Positions 1-8,005 of a stretch of 35,525 nt of DNA are shown here, in pieces. The DNA is taken from positions 1-35,525 of the forward strand of contig JAKOXK010000072.1 of NCBI GenBank assembly GCA_029781035.1. The letters are read 5' to 3'. The translations under genes were made by a program, and so were the position numbers. How positions within the stretch are numbered: position 1 is the stretch's first letter; each line of letters begins with the position of its first letter. A model generated the notes under the pieces. That model was not told the DNA's origin. It ran no database searches and saw only the letters and a program-made list of their open reading frames with translations. The DNA is from Armatimonadota bacterium. Its GTDB lineage: Bacteria > Armatimonadota > Fimbriimonadia > Fimbriimonadales > Fimbriimonadaceae.

Positions 1-163
1 CCATTCGGCCGATCTCTCGCTGACTTACGAAACGACCGTTCTCGTCGACAACCATCCACCTGCGATCGCCCGCTAGACCGCGTCGCTCGACCAGACTGGC
101 TTCCAGTTCGATCCCTCTCATCGACTTCACGGGGTACTTGAACAGTCGGGTGACGCGAGCCAT
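1..163 (-). CDS. MOSC N-terminal beta-barrel domain protein (partial, 5' end only)
   Basis: The first 54 codons of a minus-strand gene that runs off the left edge of the window. It starts at ATG 163-161. The peptide begins MARVTRLFKYPVKSMRGIEL and continues with RRGLAGDRRWMVVDENGRF and SQRE, which is the signature of the MOSC N-terminal beta barrel (YPVKS, RGL.GDR.W, D..G.F.SQR). In this family the barrel precedes a MOSC domain that handles sulfur or molybdenum cofactor, as in YcbX and mARC-like proteins; that second domain would lie outside the window, so the substrate cannot be told. No Shine-Dalgarno is visible, but a TAGCAT hexamer ends six bases before the ATG, so the mRNA may be leaderless. 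It is divergent from the EEP-family gene at 207. The family call is firm; the exact function is open. Confidence 0.82.
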   Translation of the reverse strand, partial: MARVTRLFKYPVKSMRGIELEASLVERRGLAGDRRWMVVDENGRFVSQREIGRM

Positions 164-169
164 CCGGCG

Positions 170-175
170 ATGCTA
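170..175 (-). promoter_or_regulatory. Putative -10 element of a leaderless MOSC transcript
   Basis: Read on the minus strand this is TAGCAT, ending six bases before ATG 163. The wider 12-mer CTGGTAGCATCG (168-179) recurs base for base at 8538-8549, at the same four-base distance from the DinB start codon. No TTGACA-like -35 is evident. Confidence 0.4.
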
Positions 176-206
176 CCAGCGGGACCAGGAGCGACCGGAG
201 CTTTGG

Positions 207-1220
207 GTGCGTTACAACTGGGCGGTGGCAAAGAAAGCACGACACTGGAAGTTGAGGTCAGCTGTCATCTTCGCGCTGGCCGCCTGCTTCAGTGCGTGGA
301 TCCTCGCCCTATGCGGTGACGACCGAGTCTGGTTTGTTGCCATTGCCGACGCCGCCGTGTCCGGCCTTATCGTTCCAGTTGCGGTCGGACTGGCCCTGGT
401 GGCCGGGTTCATGAGGCGATGGCTAGACCTCGCCGTCGTCGTTGTCGGGGCGTTTGGCTTCATAGCCGTGTCTGGCCAACTCAGGCTCTCCCCAACCTTG
501 GCCTCTGCAGCGACCGGCCGACCGCTGAGGATCATGAGCTTCAACGTCGAGCACGGTTGGCAAGGCGTTGACCGAGTTGCCGCGACAATCAAGCAGGAGA
601 AGCCGGACTCCTTCTGCCTTCAAGAGTTCGGCATGGGTACGGACCGAAAGAACGTTGAGACCTTACGGTCGCTGTTGCCCGAGTACCACCTGTTCTCGGA
701 CGACTGTCGCACGATCGGCACGAGACTGCGGGTTGTGAGCGAGCACTCCATCATGTTGACGGCCAATCGCTACTCGTGGACGATGGTCGAGCAGGTCGTT
801 CTCGTCCACGGGCGTCAGGTCCGCGTGCTCAACGTCCACTCTCCGAGCTACCTTCCGTCGGCGACCTTGAAGCGTCCGATGCTCGACTGGCTGAGACGGT
901 TTGCCGAGGTGGGAAAGCAGCAACGCGACCTGATCGACAGTGAATTGTCTTACGTGTCGCGAGACCCCAGGCCGACCGTGCTGTGCGGGGACTTCAACAT
1001 GACTCCCGTCGGACAGAAGTACGCGAAGCTCGCCCAGTTCGGCAAGGACGCATTCGCGTATGCCGGTTCGGGCGTCGGTTGGACGGCTCCGGCGCTCCTG
1101 CCGATCCGTCGAATCGACTACATTTGGGGTTTTCATGGGGCCGAGCCAACAAGCTCCCACGTCACCAACCTTCTGGCTTCCGACCATGCGGCAACGGTGG
1201 CGACCCTCGCCATTCCCTGA
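207..1220 (+). CDS. Endonuclease/exonuclease/phosphatase (EEP) family membrane protein
   Basis: This is a metal-dependent EEP-fold phosphodiesterase (DNase I/exonuclease III superfamily) behind a membrane anchor. From GTG 207 it is 337 residues. Three hydrophobic stretches fill the first ~95 residues, and the EEP domain follows, facing outward in related proteins. Visible motifs are MSFNVEHGW (first metal-site Asn), CLQEFG (catalytic Glu), VLNVHSP, LCGDFNMTP (Asp/Asn pair), RRIDYIWG and SDHAATVATL (catalytic Asp-His). The start was placed at GTG 207 because GGAG lies at 197-200 with six bases of spacing and because this avoids overlap with the divergent MOSC gene. TTG 138 and GTG 150 are in-frame alternatives. 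The substrate (nucleic acid, phosphoinositide or sphingomyelin-like lipid) cannot be told. Confidence 0.85.
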   Translation: MRYNWAVAKKARHWKLRSAVIFALAACFSAWILALCGDDRVWFVAIADAAVSGLIVPVAVGLALVAGFMRRWLDLAVVVVGAFGFIAVSGQLRLSPTLASAATGRPLRIMSFNVEHGWQGVDRVAATIKQEKPDSFCLQEFGMGTDRKNVETLRSLLPEYHLFSDDCRTIGTRLRVVSEHSIMLTANRYSWTMVEQVVLVHGRQVRVLNVHSPSYLPSATLKRPMLDWLRRFAEVGKQQRDLIDSELSYVSRDPRPTVLCGDFNMTPVGQKYAKLAQFGKDAFAYAGSGVGWTAPALLPIRRIDYIWGFHGAEPTSSHVTNLLASDHAATVATLAIP

Positions 1221-1227
1221 CCCAGGA

Positions 1228-1884
1228 CTATTTCCTCGGGCTCTCGGTAGCGCTCTTGATGAGGTCGACTTCCACGACAAGCGTCGGCTTTTCGAGCACA
1301 CCAAAGGCGGCGGGATAGGAAGGGTCTGGATGCGGCTGGCTCTTGGCCGCCTCCGCTAATTCAGTTCCGGAAGGGCTTGTCCAGTATTGTCGATCCTTGA
1401 TCGCTAGAACTTCACCAGGTTGGCCACCCATGATCCAGTTGATTGCGCTGGTCCCTTGCTTCATCATTAGCGTCAGTTCGAGTCTCCCCATCAACCCCGT
1501 TTGGGCGCGTACGCTGCATTGGAGGCCCGAGGTGGGATCGTCGATCTCTACAGGATCACCGTTGTAGGTCGTTGAATCCAGGCTGTATTCGCGAGACAAC
1601 GAGGGCACGAGGAGAAGAACGCGGTACCGGAATCTGACTGGCTCAATGTCCAGTTGCGATGCCGCATCCCTGGCACGTACCTGGCCCTCTTTGGGCCCCG
1701 TGTAAGTGATCGTGTTCTTCCCATCATTGACAGTGGCTACGACGTTCGACGGAATCATGGAGTGGCGGTCTTCAGACTTTGTCAAGAGCCCCAGGACATA
1801 GCGGGCCGCGACATGTTCTACTCGATACGTCGTCACAGATGTCTGGAGAGTCGCCACGGGGAGATAAGGCGCAAAGATCGGCAT
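1228..1884 (-). CDS. Small secretin N1/NolW-like domain protein
   Basis: A 218-residue protein starting at ATG 1884, with GAGAGG at 1891-1896 six bases upstream. Residues ~17-85 follow the secretin N1 (NolW-like) pattern: a YRVEHVAARYVLGLL helix, a loop, VVATVNDGKNTITYTGP, a second helix, then QLDIEPVRFRYRVLLLVPS. The C-terminal half is beta-rich (LELTLMMKQG) and has no secretin pore region. No convincing signal peptide is seen. It may be an accessory of a type IV pilus or type II secretion machine; a prepilin-like gene lies 3.7 kb away, but the link is inference. It converges with the EEP gene seven bases past that stop. Its start codon abuts that of mfd, with a one-base gap, so the two promoters must lie inside each other's coding sequence or the mfd start is misplaced. 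Confidence 0.6.
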   Translation of the reverse strand: MPIFAPYLPVATLQTSVTTYRVEHVAARYVLGLLTKSEDRHSMIPSNVVATVNDGKNTITYTGPKEGQVRARDAASQLDIEPVRFRYRVLLLVPSLSREYSLDSTTYNGDPVEIDDPTSGLQCSVRAQTGLMGRLELTLMMKQGTSAINWIMGGQPGEVLAIKDRQYWTSPSGTELAEAAKSQPHPDPSYPAAFGVLEKPTLVVEVDLIKSATESPRK

Positions 1885-1885
1885 G

Positions 1886-4800
1886 ATGAACCTCTCGAGA
1901 GAGGACGATACCGGATCCGCAATTGGTTCTGTCGTTCTCAGTGTCAACCCGACGGGCCACGTCTGGGCCGGTACACTTCGAGTTCTGGGCATCCGTCTTT
2001 CAGACTTTGCGCGGTGGTTCGCAACCCTCGACAACCTCCGCGAGACGCTCGCCGACCTCGGACAAGGCACGCGATGGACTTCGCTGACCCCCGAGGCGCG
2101 GTCTCTTTTTGCCTCGGCACTCTGGCACCAGAAGTCTTCCGTGGGTGAGGGAGTCTTCAAAGCTCTGGTCGTCACGCCCAATTACGACCGAGCTCTCCAG
2201 TGGCAAGCGCGGCTAGGGCTTTGCGGCGTGCCGCCCGAGTCAATTCGCCTGCTCCCAAGTGGCCAAAGCGCCTTGTTCGAGGACGCTTCGCCAGAGACCG
2301 TGGCACTTTCAGACCGGATCGGGGCCCTGAGGTTCCTTCTCAGCGACGAACCTGGGTTTGTCATTGCGACTGGCCCGGCTGCTCTTGAGCGGACCCTGCC
2401 GCCCGATCAGCTCGCCGGATCTTTCCTGGAGGTTCAGGCTGGGGAGTCTCTGGATCCAAACGTCGTTGCGGTCACGCTGAAGAAGTTGGGCTACGACATT
2501 GCGGACCCGGTCCGTGTTCCAGGGCAGTACTCCCGGCGAGGCGGGATCCTCGACGTGTTCCCAATGGGCTTCGAGAGACCGGTCAGGATCGAGCTCTTTG
2601 GCGACGAGGTCGAGAGTCTACGGGAGTTCGACCCGATGACGCAGAGGTCGCTGGGCCCCGTCGAAGGCCTGACGGTGGCCCCCAGTCGAGAGACGATGTT
2701 GCCGGACGAAAGCGCACACATCGTCGACCTCATCGAGAGGTCCCTGGAGGTCGAGGCAGCGCGTCTTCCCATCGAGGTCGGACAGCGGCTGCGTGAGTTT
2801 GTCGAAGGTGATATCAAGGCGCTCCAGAACCGGGTCTTTTTCGATCGCCTCGACCTATATCGCCCCTTGCTGCATCCCGATTCCGGATGTGCCCTAGACT
2901 TGTTGCCAGAGTCAGGACTACTGATCTTGGACGATCCGTCGGAGATCGAGGCTGTTGCCGCACGCTCCGAAGAGGAACTCGGCCAAGCTCTCGGACACCG
3001 CGTGGAACGTGGGGAGATCCTCGACTCGACCGCAAACGACTACGTTCTTCCACCGGAGCACTTCTCGTACGCGGAAAGGAGCCTGGCATTGGTCAACGAT
3101 GGCGTCCCCTCTTGGTTTCCTTCGGGCACAGAAAGCGAGTTCGGCGCCGTTTCCCTGGCTGGATTCCGGGGGCAGCCGACACTTCTGACCGCTTCGATCA
3201 AGAGCTGGCTCGCCGGTGGGCTGAGCGTGGCTGTTTCGACTGATCAACCGACCCGGGCGAAAGCCATCTTGTCGCAGGTCGAGCTGTTCCCAGGTGACGA
3301 AGACGGTGGCATCTCGGAGGGAGGACTCACGCTCGTCGAGGGCAATCTGGCCGGTGGGTTCGTTTGCGAAGGTCTCAAGGTCGCCGTCATCACAGACCAG
3401 GAGCTGTTCGGCGTCGCCAGGCTCAAGTTGGCCCAACGGAAGTTCAGCGAAGGCATTCCGATCACGACAGTCCTTGACCTCAAACCTGGCGACTTCGTGG
3501 TTCACATCCACTTTGGAATCGGGATGTACCAAGGGCTTGTCCGACGAATTCAAGAGGGAGTCGAAAAGGAGTTCCTTCAGATCGACTACAAGGCTCCGGA
3601 CCGGCTCTTCGTGCCGACAGACCAACTAGACCGGGTCCAGAAGTACTTGGCTCCTGAAGACACGCCGCCAAAAGTCAATCGGCTGACAGGAGGTGAGTGG
3701 CAGCGGACCGTGGGAAAAGCCCGCGAGGAAGCACGTGAGTTCGCGCGCGGGCTGATCCAGCTCTATGCGGAGCGAAAACGCGTCCAAAGGCTCAGCTACG
3801 GTGGCGATTCGCCTTGGCAGGCGGAGATGGAGCACACTTTTCCTTGGGTGGAGACACCCAGCCAGCTTGCGGCCATTCAGGACGTGAAGGACGATCTCCG
3901 TACCGACTATCCGATGGACCGACTTGTGTGCGGTGACGTCGGGTTCGGTAAGACCGAGGTCGCGATCCGGGCCGCGTTCAAGGTTGCCCAGGCAGGTAAG
4001 CAAGTTGCAGTGCTGTGCCCGACAACGATCCTGAGCGAACAGCACTTTCGGAACTTCCAGGAGCGGTTGGCCGGCTTCCCCTTGGAGGTCGAGCTGATGA
4101 ACCGGTTTCGGACTACGGCCGACCGGACGGACGTCAAGCGCAGGCTCGAGGACGGCTCTGTCGACATCGTGATCGGCACCCACGCTTTGCTGAACAAATC
4201 GCTGAAGTTCAAAGACCTCGGACTCATCGTCATCGATGAGGAGCAGAAATTCGGCGTCAAGCACAAGGAGACCCTCAAGGAACTTCGCGTCAACGTCGAC
4301 GTGCTGACCCTGTCGGCGACGCCGATCCCTCGGACGTTGAGCATGGCATTGATGAACATCCGGCACATGTCCCTCATCAATGACCCTCCGCCGGGCCGCC
4401 TTCCCATCCGTTCCTTCGTACGGCCTTTCAGCACTGAAGTCGTTCGTGAGGCCCTGCTTCGTGAGCTCGCGCGCGGAGGCCAGGTCTACTACGTCTACAA
4501 CCGGGTCGAGGGCATCTACCACGTGGCCGAGAAGATCCGAAAGCTCGTGCCGACGGCTCGGGTCGCGGTCGGCCACGGTCAGATGGGTGAAGCGGAACTA
4601 GAACCCGTCATGTTGGGGTTCATCAAAGGCGAAATCGACATTCTGGTCAGCACGACCATCGTCGAGAACGGCCTGGACATCCCGAACGCCAACACACTTG
4701 TCGTGGAAAACGCGGACAAGTTCGGGCTTGCGCAGTTGTACCAGTTGAGGGGACGCGTCGGTCGGAGTGACCGACAAGCCTACGCATATTTTCTTTACGC

Positions 4801-5548
4801 AGGCAGCAAGTCGTTGACCGAAGCGGCAATGTCCAGGCTCCAGGCACTTCAGGAGTTCAGCCATTTGGGCAGCGGGTACTCGCTCGCGTTCCGGGACCTC
4901 CAGATCCGAGGAGCTGGTGAACTCCTGGGTGCTAAGCAGAGCGGCCAAATGAATGCGGTTGGCTTCGACCTCTACACTCAGCTCATCGAAAGTGAAGTCG
5001 AGTTCTTGAAAGATGTGGCAGACGGCAGTGACCGAAGCAACCTGCGCGATCCGCTTGAAGGGCTAGCCCCGCTCCCCGCCTTCGACTTACCGGTCAAGGC
5101 GCTCATTCCAAGTGACTATGTAGAGGATGAGGGCCAAAGGCTTTACTATTACAAGTCAATCATGACCTGTCGCAGCCATGGGGATTTGGCTGCTGTCGCG
5201 GGCGAAGTCGAGGACCGCTACGGCCGGCTTCCGACGCCGGTCAAGCTCGCTATCGAAGTCATGCACTGTCGCCTTCGCGCTCAGGCCCTACAGATTGACC
5301 GGGTTGATGGGAAGGGTGGCCGGCTGGTGGTCGCGTTCCGTCAGGACAACGACTTGTCGCCGAGGGTCTTCTCGATCCTGACCCAACGGCATCGTGACGC
5401 TTATCTGAGCCAGGACAGATTCGTTTGGCCGTTCACGGGTAGTCCCGTCGCCGCCTGTCAGACGATGTTGGATGGATTGGAGCGAGCAATCCAAGATGTA
5501 GAAGACCAAAGGGCAGCGATTCGCGCCCCTGGCCCTGTAACCCCCTAG
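1886..5548 (+). CDS. mfd: Transcription-repair coupling factor Mfd
   Basis: Mfd is the ATP-dependent translocase that pushes stalled RNA polymerase off DNA lesions and recruits UvrA for nucleotide excision repair. About 1220 residues, slightly longer than E. coli Mfd (1148). In order: a UvrB-like N-terminal half (LPSGQSALFED, YSRRGGILDVFP), the CarD-like RNA-polymerase-interacting domain near residue 530 (KPGDFVVHIHFGIGMYQG), the helicase motor with Walker A GDVGFGKTE (~683), VIDEEQKFGVKHK (~784), LSATPIPRTL and QLRGRVGRSDRQAYAYF (~953), and a C-terminal TRCF domain. The start is uncertain. ATG 1886 follows another ATG at 1883, no good ribosome site is seen, and the first ~35 residues do not look like Mfd. 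No other ATG/GTG/TTG occurs in frame until the family similarity has begun. Confidence 0.97.
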   Translation: MNLSREDDTGSAIGSVVLSVNPTGHVWAGTLRVLGIRLSDFARWFATLDNLRETLADLGQGTRWTSLTPEARSLFASALWHQKSSVGEGVFKALVVTPNYDRALQWQARLGLCGVPPESIRLLPSGQSALFEDASPETVALSDRIGALRFLLSDEPGFVIATGPAALERTLPPDQLAGSFLEVQAGESLDPNVVAVTLKKLGYDIADPVRVPGQYSRRGGILDVFPMGFERPVRIELFGDEVESLREFDPMTQRSLGPVEGLTVAPSRETMLPDESAHIVDLIERSLEVEAARLPIEVGQRLREFVEGDIKALQNRVFFDRLDLYRPLLHPDSGCALDLLPESGLLILDDPSEIEAVAARSEEELGQALGHRVERGEILDSTANDYVLPPEHFSYAERSLALVNDGVPSWFPSGTESEFGAVSLAGFRGQPTLLTASIKSWLAGGLSVAVSTDQPTRAKAILSQVELFPGDEDGGISEGGLTLVEGNLAGGFVCEGLKVAVITDQELFGVARLKLAQRKFSEGIPITTVLDLKPGDFVVHIHFGIGMYQGLVRRIQEGVEKEFLQIDYKAPDRLFVPTDQLDRVQKYLAPEDTPPKVNRLTGGEWQRTVGKAREEAREFARGLIQLYAERKRVQRLSYGGDSPWQAEMEHTFPWVETPSQLAAIQDVKDDLRTDYPMDRLVCGDVGFGKTEVAIRAAFKVAQAGKQVAVLCPTTILSEQHFRNFQERLAGFPLEVELMNRFRTTADRTDVKRRLEDGSVDIVIGTHALLNKSLKFKDLGLIVIDEEQKFGVKHKETLKELRVNVDVLTLSATPIPRTLSMALMNIRHMSLINDPPPGRLPIRSFVRPFSTEVVREALLRELARGGQVYYVYNRVEGIYHVAEKIRKLVPTARVAVGHGQMGEAELEPVMLGFIKGEIDILVSTTIVENGLDIPNANTLVVENADKFGLAQLYQLRGRVGRSDRQAYAYFLYAGSKSLTEAAMSRLQALQEFSHLGSGYSLAFRDLQIRGAGELLGAKQSGQMNAVGFDLYTQLIESEVEFLKDVADGSDRSNLRDPLEGLAPLPAFDLPVKALIPSDYVEDEGQRLYYYKSIMTCRSHGDLAAVAGEVEDRYGRLPTPVKLAIEVMHCRLRAQALQIDRVDGKGGRLVVAFRQDNDLSPRVFSILTQRHRDAYLSQDRFVWPFTGSPVAACQTMLDGLERAIQDVEDQRAAIRAPGPVTP

Positions 5549-5622
5549 ACCTCTCAGAGGCTGAAAACGCAGACTCCAGCAAAAAGACCAGAGAACCTCC
5601 CATATAAACCCGAACGTCCCCA

Positions 5623-5628
5623 TAATAG
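5623..5628 (+). promoter_or_regulatory. Putative -10 element before the prepilin gene
   Basis: TAATAG lies seven bases before GTG 5636, the geometry expected for a leaderless or nearly leaderless mRNA. The purine stretch AGAAAGA between them could alternatively act as a weak ribosome site. Confidence 0.3.
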
Positions 5629-5635
5629 AGAAAGA

Positions 5636-6400
5636 GTGGGACGTAACTGGGGAAGAGCTTTTACGCTTGTAGAGTTGCTGGTCGTGATCGCCATCATTGC
5701 GATCTTGGCTGCTATGTTGGCGCCGGTCGCAGTCGCCGCGCGCAAGGCTGTCGACAACTCCATCGCCAGTCGAACTGGCAAGCAGCTCTTTACGGCCGTG
5801 GCGATCTACATGACCGACTCGGACGACACGTATCCAGTGGCCATGTACACGGGCCCCGATCGTTTCCTGGTCCTGTGGTTTGGCCATCAGACGGCCCCGC
5901 ACGAGTTTGACCGTCAGGCTGGCATCATCAGCCCGTACATCAAAGGGTTCCTGCAAGCCGACCCGACCCACCATGCCCGACCGTATCTAGGGGACGGCAC
6001 CGGATTTGGATACAACTACGGATTCCTGGGAAGTGACTTTTCGATGACGGGGGATTATTCCCACTGGCCTGACTGTTGGAACCCGGCGTCGAACAGCATG
6101 CTCGCCTTCCCGAGCCAGGTCGTCACGTTCGCGACCTCCGGATATTTTAACGCTCCATGGATTCCCAACGGTGACGGACAGATGTACGACTTTGGCTTCA
6201 TCGACCCTCCATCCGGATGGAACGGCAATCCCAACGTCGATTTCAGACACTGGGACCAGCGGAAGATCGACACCGTGAACCACAAGGTCACTACCACGGG
6301 TCGGGCCGTCACTGTCTTTGCCGACGGCCACCTCAAGTCCCTGCACGAGACTGAGATTCAGGACGCGAATTTCCGTCGCGACGGCGAAGAGATTCGATAA
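5636..6400 (+). CDS. Type IV prepilin-like N-methylation domain protein (DUF1559-type)
   Basis: A 254-residue prepilin or pseudopilin-like protein. Residues 1-8 (MGRNWGRA) form the short basic leader. Cleavage is expected before FTLVELLVVIAIIAILAAML, with Ala instead of the usual Gly at -1 and the conserved Glu at +5. The remainder is a globular domain of the H-X9-DG/DUF1559 type found in large paralogous families in planctomycetes and armatimonads. It includes YMTDSDDTYP near residues 56-65 and ends with VTVFADGHLKSLHE, the usual 'ADGHVK' close. It would be processed by a prepilin peptidase not encoded here and exposed at the cell surface or in a pseudopilus. GTG 5636 is the only start that keeps a normal-length leader. 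It follows mfd by 87 bases. Confidence 0.88.
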   Translation: MGRNWGRAFTLVELLVVIAIIAILAAMLAPVAVAARKAVDNSIASRTGKQLFTAVAIYMTDSDDTYPVAMYTGPDRFLVLWFGHQTAPHEFDRQAGIISPYIKGFLQADPTHHARPYLGDGTGFGYNYGFLGSDFSMTGDYSHWPDCWNPASNSMLAFPSQVVTFATSGYFNAPWIPNGDGQMYDFGFIDPPSGWNGNPNVDFRHWDQRKIDTVNHKVTTTGRAVTVFADGHLKSLHETEIQDANFRRDGEEIR

Positions 6401-6418
6401 GCCCCGATCGTCCGTCCC

Positions 6419-6424
6419 TAATAC
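6419..6424 (+). promoter_or_regulatory. Putative -10 element before the DUF1844 gene
   Basis: TAATAC lies eight bases before ATG 6433. Transcription would begin at or within a base or two of the start codon. GAGGG at 6426-6430 is too close to the ATG (two bases) to be a normal ribosome site. Confidence 0.35.
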
Positions 6425-6432
6425 TGAGGGAC

Positions 6433-6720
6433 ATGTCGGAGAGCGGACAAGGCGACGCGCCACGCGAACCAGTCAACGTACACGAGTTTTTGGCCGTAAT
6501 GGCCGAGCAGCTATCGTCGCTGGCTTGGCAGAAGATGGGCCTGCAACCTGACTTCGTGACGGGCAAGATCGAAACAGACATTGCTCAGTGCAAAGCAGCG
6601 ATCGACGCCGTAGCGTCCATCGCCCGGATCATCGAACCCCAGCTAGACGACGAGGATCGCAGACGGATGCAGAACCTCGTGCGTGATCTCCAGATCAACT
6701 TCGTGGAGCACTCCCAGTGA
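6433..6720 (+). CDS. DUF1844 domain-containing protein
   Basis: A small acidic protein of 95 residues, wholly alpha-helical in appearance. It matches DUF1844: a first helix FLAVMAEQLSSLAWQKMGL, the turn PDFVTGKIETDI, a second helix with KAAIDAVASIARI, and a final helix EDRRRMQNLVRDLQINFVE. The family is widespread in planctomycetes, armatimonads and deltaproteobacteria, and its biochemical role is unknown. It is the first gene of a tightly coupled run: its stop overlaps the next start as GTGA at 6717-6720. The family call is strong by pattern; no function is assigned. Confidence 0.85.
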   Translation: MSESGQGDAPREPVNVHEFLAVMAEQLSSLAWQKMGLQPDFVTGKIETDIAQCKAAIDAVASIARIIEPQLDDEDRRRMQNLVRDLQINFVEHSQ

Positions 6721-7061
6721 ACCTGGCCGAATTCCGCCAGGCGCAAGAGGCGTTCGCACAAGTTGTCGTCGAAGCCATGAACTACGGCCCGGATCCCGGC
6801 CTAAGCGAGCAGTACCGCAAAGCCCGTGCTTGGATGCAGGCGCACTATCGGGAGCATCGATCCGAGTTCGGAAGACTGTGGACAACATCCTCCGATCCGC
6901 GCCGGTTTCCAGGGCAGCACACGGATCCCTTTGAGAACCTGTTGGCCCATGCCACGCTCGATGGTCTCTTGAAACGGGACGCCCGTCACATCCAACGAGA
7001 CCTTGAGGACATAGAAACCGCGTTCGAACTCTGCAAGTGCGAAGAGGTTCCGTTCGCTTGA
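6717..7061 (+). CDS. Hypothetical protein coupled to DUF1844
   Basis: A soluble 114-residue protein I do not recognise. It begins at GTG 6717, overlapping the DUF1844 stop, with GGAG at 6705-6708 eight bases upstream, which supports translational coupling. It appears mostly helical: an amphipathic helix FRQAQEAFAQVVVEAMNYG, an Arg/His/Trp-rich middle (YRKARAWMQAHYREHRSEFGRLW) and a C-terminal acidic helix RDLEDIETAFELCKCEEV with two cysteines. No signal peptide or membrane segment. Its stop overlaps the likely start of the GNAT gene as TTGA. Coupling on both sides suggests that all three are made together. Confidence 0.7.
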   Translation: MNLAEFRQAQEAFAQVVVEAMNYGPDPGLSEQYRKARAWMQAHYREHRSEFGRLWTTSSDPRRFPGQHTDPFENLLAHATLDGLLKRDARHIQRDLEDIETAFELCKCEEVPFA

Positions 7062-8005
7062 TCGTCCCGTTCGAGGAACCTGAGTTCGCCGACTTGGTCA
7101 GTTTGTGGAACCGGCTGGCGCCGCCACGGTATAAGATCACCTCCGACACGCTGGCTCGTGCGACCGTCAACTGTCCGTTGTTCTGGCCCGAAGGTTCCGG
7201 CGTCGTCGTCGACTCGTCTGGTGACCCGGTCGCCATGTTGGTTCTCAAAGAGTCTGCCAGCCCGAAGCTGTTCGCTGGCCAAAACCCGAGCCTCGCACAC
7301 GTATCGCTCTTGGTGACCAGCGGACTTTCGAGAGAACTCCTCGAACGTGCCCGTGACGCGGCGTTGGAGCGAGGCGTCAATTCTCTCGTCTTCGGCATGG
7401 ACGTCGACCATCTCTTCCCGGGCTGTCCTGAGGGGGCCCAAGGAGTCCGGTCTGCCCTTCTGGAGTTTGGATTCACCGAGAAGGGCCGATGCTGTGACCT
7501 GGAGCGGGACTTGAGCGACTTCGTGCTACCGAGCCGGTGCTTCGACGTGACCCGTGCCAACAGCGCGATCATCGCGCGCGGTACCGAGGCTCAGATCGAC
7601 GAACTCGATGCCTTCATCGCACGGGAATTCTCGCCTCGATGGCGTTTTGAGGTCATGCGAAAGTGCCGACTGGACAAGGAGCCAAACGACGTTTTCATTC
7701 TGACCGTGGAAGGCAGGATCGAAGGGTTTGCGATGACGCAGCACGAAGGAGTCGTACGGCCCGTCAACGGCGCGACATGGAAGCAAAGTTTAGGGCCCGA
7801 TTGGGGTGCTCTCGGCCCTATCGGCGTCTCTCAAGCCGTCAGAGGGAAGGGGCTCGGCCACTCCCTCTTGTGCTTTGCCCTGGAAGGACTCCATCGAGCA
7901 GGTGCCCGACAAACCATTATCGACTGGACGACCCTGCAGGGGTTCTATGGCTCCGTTGGCTTTGTACCGACTCGATGGTACACCGGCATGGAGCTAAGCC
8001 TCTGA
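7058..8005 (+). CDS. Tandem GNAT-fold N-acetyltransferase
   Basis: About 315 residues with two GNAT-like halves. The C-terminal half has a clear acetyl-CoA-binding motif A, GPIGVSQAVRGKGLGHSLL (R-G-K-G-L-G), followed by GLHRAGARQTIIDW and GFYGSVGFVPTRWYTGM, the usual last strand. The N-terminal half keeps the fold pattern (HVSLLVTSGLSRELLERARDAALERG, FGMDVDHLFPG) but a degraded cofactor motif, so it may serve binding only. The acceptor is unknown. I place the start at TTG 7058, overlapping the upstream stop as TTGA, with GAGG at 7044-7047; GTG 7037 is an in-frame alternative. It overlaps the convergent DinB gene by 12 bases at the 3' ends. Confidence 0.83.
   Translation: MIVPFEEPEFADLVSLWNRLAPPRYKITSDTLARATVNCPLFWPEGSGVVVDSSGDPVAMLVLKESASPKLFAGQNPSLAHVSLLVTSGLSRELLERARDAALERGVNSLVFGMDVDHLFPGCPEGAQGVRSALLEFGFTEKGRCCDLERDLSDFVLPSRCFDVTRANSAIIARGTEAQIDELDAFIAREFSPRWRFEVMRKCRLDKEPNDVFILTVEGRIEGFAMTQHEGVVRPVNGATWKQSLGPDWGALGPIGVSQAVRGKGLGHSLLCFALEGLHRAGARQTIIDWTTLQGFYGSVGFVPTRWYTGMELSL

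Noticed and set aside
138-206. Longer N-terminus for the EEP-family protein from TTG 138
   Set aside because: It would overlap the divergent MOSC start at 163, and a better ribosome site precedes GTG 207.
1885-2181. N-terminal extension of the secretin-N1-like protein to position 2181
   Set aside because: It overlaps mfd codons on the other strand, is Ser/Arg/Pro-rich, and a good ribosome site precedes ATG 1884.
3626-4576. Long open frame on the minus strand inside mfd
   Set aside because: It is a shadow of the mfd motor domain; the plus-strand translation has all helicase motifs.
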